Shown here piece after piece: positions 59,739-64,000 of a stretch of 64,000 nucleotides of DNA. Source of the DNA: Paracoccaceae bacterium (lineage in GTDB: Bacteria > Pseudomonadota > Alphaproteobacteria > Rhodobacterales > Rhodobacteraceae); assembly GCA_021648225.1 (NCBI GenBank), contig JAKITE010000002.1:9516-73515 (forward strand). The letters run 5' to 3'. How positions within the stretch are numbered: the first letter of the stretch is position 1; each line of letters opens with the position of its first letter. The notes beneath the pieces were generated by a model, which saw nothing but the letters and a program-made list of their open reading frames with translations, was not told the DNA's origin and did no database searches. A program made the position numbers and the translations under genes.

Positions 59739-59772
59739 AAAAAACGGCGCCTTTGCATTAGCAAAAGCGCCG
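59739..59772. terminator. Bidirectional terminator downstream of lon
   Basis: CGGCGCCTTTGC (59745-59756), loop ATTA, GCAAAAGCGCCG (59761-59772), 11 of 12 positions paired, with A6 on the left (59739-59744) and T6 a few bases to the right. It ends lon transcripts 22 bases after the stop. Confidence 0.9.
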
Positions 59773-59793
59773 CTTGTTTTTTATAAAACCGGA

Positions 59794-62199
59794 TTAATGC
59801 GCGGTGGCTGCGCCGCCCTCAACGGGTTTGATTGCCGCTGCGGCAGCGGCTGCCTCGGCGACCTCGTCCCATTCAATGGCTTCGGGCATTCGGGTCAACG
59901 CCAGCTCCAGAACCTCCATGACATGGGAAACTGGAATCAGCTCCAGCCCGTCTTTGACATTATCCGGTATATCCGCCAAATCTTTTTCATTATCCGCAGG
60001 AATAATCACGGTTTTGATACCGCCGCGCAGCGCCGCCAGCAGCTTTTCCTTTAGCCCGCCAATCGGCAACACATTGCCGCGCAGGGTCACCTCGCCGGTC
60101 ATCGCGACCTCGCGCTTCACCGGAATTCGGGTCAGCACCGAAACGATCGAGGTCACCATACCAATGCCCGCACTTGGCCCGTCTTTGGGGGTGCCGCCAT
60201 CGGGCACATGCACATGGATGTCGATCTTTTCAAATTCGGGCGGCTTGATGCCCAAAGTGGTGGATTTCGAGCGCACCCAGCTGCTGGCCGCATCAATGCT
60301 TTCTTTCATCACATCGCCCAGCTTGCCGGTGGTTTTCATGCGGCCCTTGCCCGGCAGGCGCAGGGCTTCGATTTGCAGCAAATCACCGCCAACCTGGGTC
60401 CATGCCAATCCGGTAACCGTGCCGATCTGGTCTTTTTCTTCGGCCAGACCATATTTGAAACGGCGCACACCCAGAAAATCCTCGATATTATCGGCATTGA
60501 CCGTAACGGTTTTTGCTTCATCCATTACAATTTTGGTCACAGCTTTGCGGCACAGTTTGGCAATTTCGCGTTCCAGATTCCGCACGCCAGCCTCGCGGGT
60601 GTAATAGCGGATGATGTCGATCAAACCGCTATCTTCCAGCAGAAATTCACCTTTTTTCAGCCCGTGGCCTTTTTCTTGCTTGGCAATCAGATGCTGCTTG
60701 GCGATCTCGGCTTTTTCATCCTCGGTATAGCCCGCCAACGTGATTACTTCCATACGGTCCAGCAAAGGGCGCGGCATGTTATAGGTATTGGCGGTGGTCA
60801 AAAACATCACATTGGAAAGGTCGTATTCGACCTCCAGATAATGATCCACAAAGGTTGCATTTTGTTCTGGGTCCAGCACCTCCAGCATCGCAGATGCAGG
60901 ATCACCGCGAAAATCCTGACCCATTTTGTCAATTTCATCTAGTAAAATCAACGGATTGGTAGTTTTTGCCTTTTTCATAGACTGAATGATTTTACCGGGC
61001 ATAGAGCCAATATAGGTCCGCCGATGGCCGCGAATTTCTGACTCGTCCCGCACACCACCCAGCGAAATACGAATAAATTCGCGCCCTGTCGCCCGCGCCA
61101 CAGACTTGCCAAGCGAGGTTTTGCCAACGCCCGGAGGCCCGACAAGACACAGAATAGGGCCGCGTAATTTGCTGGAACGTTTCTGCACCGCCAGATATTC
61201 AACAATACGTTCTTTAACCTTTTCAAGCCCGTAATGGTCATTATCCAAAACTTCTTGCGCTTTGGTCAGGTCTTTCTTGACGCGGGATTTTTTGCCCCAC
61301 GGGATAGAAAGAATCCAGTCCAGATAATTGCGCACAACCGTAGCCTCGGCAGACATTGGCGACATGTTTTTCAGCTTTTTCAGCTCTGCCAAAACCTTTT
61401 CGTCGGCTTCCTTGGACAGTTTAGTATCCTTGATCCGCGCTTCCAATTCGGCCATTTCGCCACCGGATTCATCCCCAGAACCCAGCTCGCTTTGAATGGC
61501 TTTCATTTGCTCATTCAGATAATATTCGCGCTGGGTGCGCTCCATTTGCGATTTCACCCGGCTTTTGATCTTGCGTTCGACCTTTAGCACCGACATTTCG
61601 GAATGCATCAGCTCATAGATTTTTTCCAGCCGTTCGGCCAGATCATCTATTTCAAGCAGGGCTTGTTTTTCATCAAGATCAACGCCCAGATGCCCCGCAA
61701 CCGTATCGGCCAGCTTGGCTGAACCCTTGGTTTCCGCCACCACCGAAAGCGCCTCGTCGGGGACGTTTTTGTTCAGCTTGGCATAGCGTTCAAATTCGCC
61801 GGCAACCGTGCGCGTCAAGGCCTCGATCTCGTCGGATTGGCTGTCATCTTCCTCGATCAGTTCGGCGGATGCTTCGAAATAGTCTTCATTATCAAGGTAT
61901 TCGCCGATGCGAACCCGTTGTTTACCCTCAACCAGAACCTTAACGGTGCCATCGGGAAGTTTCAGCAATTGCAGCACATTGGCAACCACGCCGATGTCAA
62001 AAATGGTGTCGGCGGTTGGTTCATCTTGCGATGGGTCAATCTGGCTGCTTAGCAATATCTGTTTGTCATCCGCCATCACTGCTTCCAGCGCGCGGACAGA
62101 TTTATCACGCCCCACAAACAGCGGCACAATCATATGTGGAAACACCACAATATCGCGCAGCGGCAGGACAGGCAGGGTGAAAATGCTCGGCTCACTCAT
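59794..62199 (-). CDS. lon: ATP-dependent protease Lon
   Basis: 801 residues from the ATG at 62199, preceded by AAGGAAAAAAC; 24 further codons are open upstream but unsupported. The N-terminal LON substrate domain (about 8-205) and a coiled-coil lead to the AAA+ domain with Walker A GPPGVGKT (354-361). The protease domain has the Ser-Lys dyad at about Ser 676 (PKDGPSAG) and Lys 719 (GGLKEK). It degrades damaged and regulatory proteins in the cytoplasm. The C-terminus ends in an Ala-rich tail. It stands alone with its own terminator. Confidence 0.97.
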   Translation of the reverse strand: MSEPSIFTLPVLPLRDIVVFPHMIVPLFVGRDKSVRALEAVMADDKQILLSSQIDPSQDEPTADTIFDIGVVANVLQLLKLPDGTVKVLVEGKQRVRIGEYLDNEDYFEASAELIEEDDSQSDEIEALTRTVAGEFERYAKLNKNVPDEALSVVAETKGSAKLADTVAGHLGVDLDEKQALLEIDDLAERLEKIYELMHSEMSVLKVERKIKSRVKSQMERTQREYYLNEQMKAIQSELGSGDESGGEMAELEARIKDTKLSKEADEKVLAELKKLKNMSPMSAEATVVRNYLDWILSIPWGKKSRVKKDLTKAQEVLDNDHYGLEKVKERIVEYLAVQKRSSKLRGPILCLVGPPGVGKTSLGKSVARATGREFIRISLGGVRDESEIRGHRRTYIGSMPGKIIQSMKKAKTTNPLILLDEIDKMGQDFRGDPASAMLEVLDPEQNATFVDHYLEVEYDLSNVMFLTTANTYNMPRPLLDRMEVITLAGYTEDEKAEIAKQHLIAKQEKGHGLKKGEFLLEDSGLIDIIRYYTREAGVRNLEREIAKLCRKAVTKIVMDEAKTVTVNADNIEDFLGVRRFKYGLAEEKDQIGTVTGLAWTQVGGDLLQIEALRLPGKGRMKTTGKLGDVMKESIDAASSWVRSKSTTLGIKPPEFEKIDIHVHVPDGGTPKDGPSAGIGMVTSIVSVLTRIPVKREVAMTGEVTLRGNVLPIGGLKEKLLAALRGGIKTVIIPADNEKDLADIPDNVKDGLELIPVSHVMEVLELALTRMPEAIEWDEVAEAAAAAAAIKPVEGGAATAH

Positions 62200-62373
62200 G
62201 TTTTTTCCTTTTTCAGCAAGACGCGACACCCCAGTAATTGGCAGAATCCACGCCTTCCGTTTGTGCATCAAACTTGGCGGTTGGCGCGCAGGATTTCAAC
62301 CCCTCTTGCAAATTTCAAGCAATGAAACGCAAATAATTTGACTGTTTTTATGTGGCTTCAAAAGCCCTGCCAA

Positions 62374-63296
62374 TCAAGGCTTGGTTAACGGCACCAGCCA
62401 ATTTTCGACAGCCACAAGCACTTCGTCGGCCATGGGGCGTTTTAATTGCTCGGGATAAGACGCAAATCCGCGCGCTTCAGCCTCTATTCGCAAAATATGT
62501 GACAGGCCTTCAATGTTAATCTGGGTTGCATTTTCGCCGATGATAGCAGTGATTTTATCGCCATCCTTTGGTGGGCATTGCACATCATTTCCAGCCACCA
62601 GAACCAGTGTCGGGCAGCTGGCGCCTATAAAAACCTGTGATGCGTCTTGCGCCAGCATCTCTCGCATCCAGCGCGCTTCTACTTTGCGAAAAAACTGCCT
62701 GACCACCGGTTTTTCAGTGCTTTCAACCCGTTTGATCAAACGCGCATTTATCGCCTGAATCCCGCCAGACAGACGGACAAACAGCCGCACAAACCAGCCC
62801 GAAACCCCTTTGCCCGCATCAACAGATTTTTGCATTGCCGCACCTTGCTGCGCCAATATTTCAATCATCGGCGTCACAAAAGGCGCCAATAATATCATGC
62901 CGCCCACCGGAATTGCCTGCGCTACTTGCGGGGCAATAATTGTGCCCTCTGAATGGCCAAGCAGAAACACCTGTAAAATATCGGGGTCCTTGCTGAAATG
63001 ACGGGTGATCGCGGCGGCATCCTCAACCAGATCCGAATGGCCAGCCGAAGGGTAATCCCCGCCGCTTTTGCCAACCCCGCGCTTGTCATACCGAAAGCAG
63101 GCCACATTTTTTTGCCAAGAAACGCCGATACAGCATTGAAAATATTTAGTTTTGTGTGTTTTGTATTCTCGTCACGGTCCAGCGGACCACTGCCGTGAAA
63201 ACAGATCACCAACGGGTGCGGGGCTTTGGTTTCGGGCCTTGTCAAAGTGCCGGAGAGCATTACCGAACCTTTGATTTCTAATTCCTGCTCAATCAT
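62374..63296 (-). pseudogene. Alpha/beta hydrolase split by a frameshift
   Basis: Two frames together give one serine-hydrolase fold. The first (start at 63296, MIEQELEIKG) has the oxyanion-hole segment CFHGSGPLDRDEN. The second begins at about 63105 with ACFRYDKRGVGKSGGDYPSAG and holds the nucleophile elbow GHSEGT, a late Asp and the final His (GLSHILRIE). They meet at a run of seven T (A on the message) at 63107-63113. Reading one extra A, or slipping back one base, restores a continuous protein of about 307 residues. A real mutation, a homopolymer sequencing error or ribosomal slippage are all possible. Confidence 0.75.
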
Positions 63297-63413
63297 ATTC
63301 GGGCCTTTTCCTGCGTTTCCTGGAGTATAGACCTTAATATCTATAAAATCTTCTTTTACCAATGGCTGGCTTTTTATTGGCATTTTCAGGATCGAAGCGC
63401 CTATACTACCCCG

Positions 63414-63854
63414 ATGAATTATGATTTTGACCGCTTTATACGTGCACAGGATATGGTTTACCCGACTGTGCTGCATGAATTAAAACAGGGCCGCAAAGAA
63501 AGCCACTGGATGTGGTATATCTTTCCGCAAATCAAGGGCCTTGGCCATAGCCAGACCTCGATGTTTTTTGCCATTTCCGGCAAAGACGAGGCGATGGCCT
63601 ATTTGGCACATCCGATACTTGGCCCGCGCCTGATAACCTGCACAAAGCTGGCATTGGCCCATGCGGATAAAGGCGCGCTTGCGCTCTTTGGTCAGCCCGA
63701 CGATGTTAAATTCCAGTCATCGCTATCGCTATTTTCCCGCACCAAACCTTGCGATCCGGTGTTTGAAACCGCGCTGGATGCATTTTTTGGCGGCGTCGGC
63801 TGCACCCGCACACTTGAAACACTGCGCATCGCATTTATTGAATCGCTTGGCTAA
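63414..63854 (+). CDS. DUF1810 family protein
   Basis: 146 residues, the standard length. It begins YDFDRFIRAQDMVYPTVLHELKQGRKESHWMWYIFPQIKGLGHS, the family hallmark, with the conserved His-Trp-Met-Trp. It is cytoplasmic and soluble. Distant members relate to calpastatin-like annotations that carry no functional weight. It is divergent from the hydrolase remnant. Confidence 0.92.
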   Translation: MNYDFDRFIRAQDMVYPTVLHELKQGRKESHWMWYIFPQIKGLGHSQTSMFFAISGKDEAMAYLAHPILGPRLITCTKLALAHADKGALALFGQPDDVKFQSSLSLFSRTKPCDPVFETALDAFFGGVGCTRTLETLRIAFIESLG

Positions 63855-63886
63855 CCTACCCCACCGCGCGCTGCTATAGGGCCGCG

Positions 63887-64000
63887 TTAACGCCCGCCGC
63901 GTATATTGCCCCTGCCTGATACTTTCGGAGACTTTGCGTCGGGCTTGCTAGATTTCAACACTGGTAGCGGTCGATCAAAAAAAACGGCTTGCCGCCAGCG
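63887..64000 (-). CDS. Possible C-terminal end of a gene entering from the right
   Basis: A minus-strand frame is open from the window edge to a TAA at 63887-63889 (37 residues, Arg/Lys/Ser-rich, ending NIRGGR). It is too short to identify and may be chance, but it lies tail-to-tail with the DUF1810 gene where a gene end would be expected. Confidence 0.3.
   Translation of the reverse strand, partial: RWRQAVFFDRPLPVLKSSKPDAKSPKVSGRGNIRGGR

Noticed and set aside
62305..62319. Heat-shock (sigma-32) promoter or CIRCE element upstream of lon
   Set aside because: A CTTGAAA-like block is present in an AT-rich near-dyad, but no matching CCCCAT -10 element at the right distance and no CIRCE repeat.

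Overview
The window looks like an alphaproteobacterium of the Rhodobacterales (Rhodobacteraceae or close kin) with moderate GC. The evidence is the gene order nuoA-N / birA / coaX / rnj with unknown genes lodged between the nuo genes, a NuoE with the long C-terminal domain typical of this order, a betI-betA pair, two PaaI-type thioesterases next to a MATE exporter, paired Lrp regulators divergent from ilvC, and a bufferin cluster. No rRNA, CRISPR array, prophage or transposase gene was seen.

Layout. 1-1418: tail of a Lys/Pro/Ala repeat protein, then polyphosphate kinase 2. 1415-21574 (minus strand): one long operon running nuoA-B-C-D, a five-repeat secreted protein, nuoE, a membrane-anchored copy of the NuoE tail domain, a DUF5337-like membrane protein, nuoF, a small secreted protein, nuoG-H-I-J-K-L-M-N, then birA, coaX and rnj. 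21575-22023: divergent regulatory region with a likely Fnr-type box. 22024-24538: bufferin (copper-binding RiPP) operon bufA-bufB-bufC-doxX. 24560-26606: two Lrp/AsnC regulators and ilvC. 26674-29865: ceramidase-like membrane protein, gatC-gatA and a lipoprotein. 29952-36123: TerC, then a 30-residue membrane peptide, XpaC, TelA, an SPFH/GYF protein and a zinc-ribbon membrane protein, that is, a tellurite-resistance-like envelope-stress module. Between telA and the SPFH gene sits an AT-richer two-gene insert bounded by a 27-bp direct repeat.

36588-44708: a small unknown gene, a 5'-nucleotidase, DUF952-pyrD-arsC-like, Pr6Pr, MATE plus two thioesterases, and a predicted 10-TM metal exporter. 44838-51892: fatty-acid beta-oxidation cluster (MerR regulator, two acyl-CoA dehydrogenases, thiolase, FadJ-type multifunctional enzyme) with a LiuR-like operator upstream. 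It is followed by an internally deleted acyl-CoA ligase remnant. 52241-55665: two unknown membrane proteins and betA-betI. 55719-56886: two identical tRNA-Asp genes around an outer-membrane protein gene, the first trailed by a run of hairpins ending in a terminator. 57037-59638: ZntA-type metal ATPase behind a MerR-type promoter, a small secreted protein and tRNA-Val. 59794-63854: lon, a frameshifted alpha/beta hydrolase and a DUF1810 protein.

How they fit together: the left third is respiratory (complex I) with cofactor and RNA-decay genes attached. Several other modules handle metals or envelope stress (bufferins, TerC/TelA, metal exporter, ZntA). The middle-right block is fatty-acid breakdown. 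The least explained elements are the five-repeat cysteine-paired protein inside the nuo operon, the repeat-flanked two-gene insert, and the structured RNA region beside tRNA-Asp.
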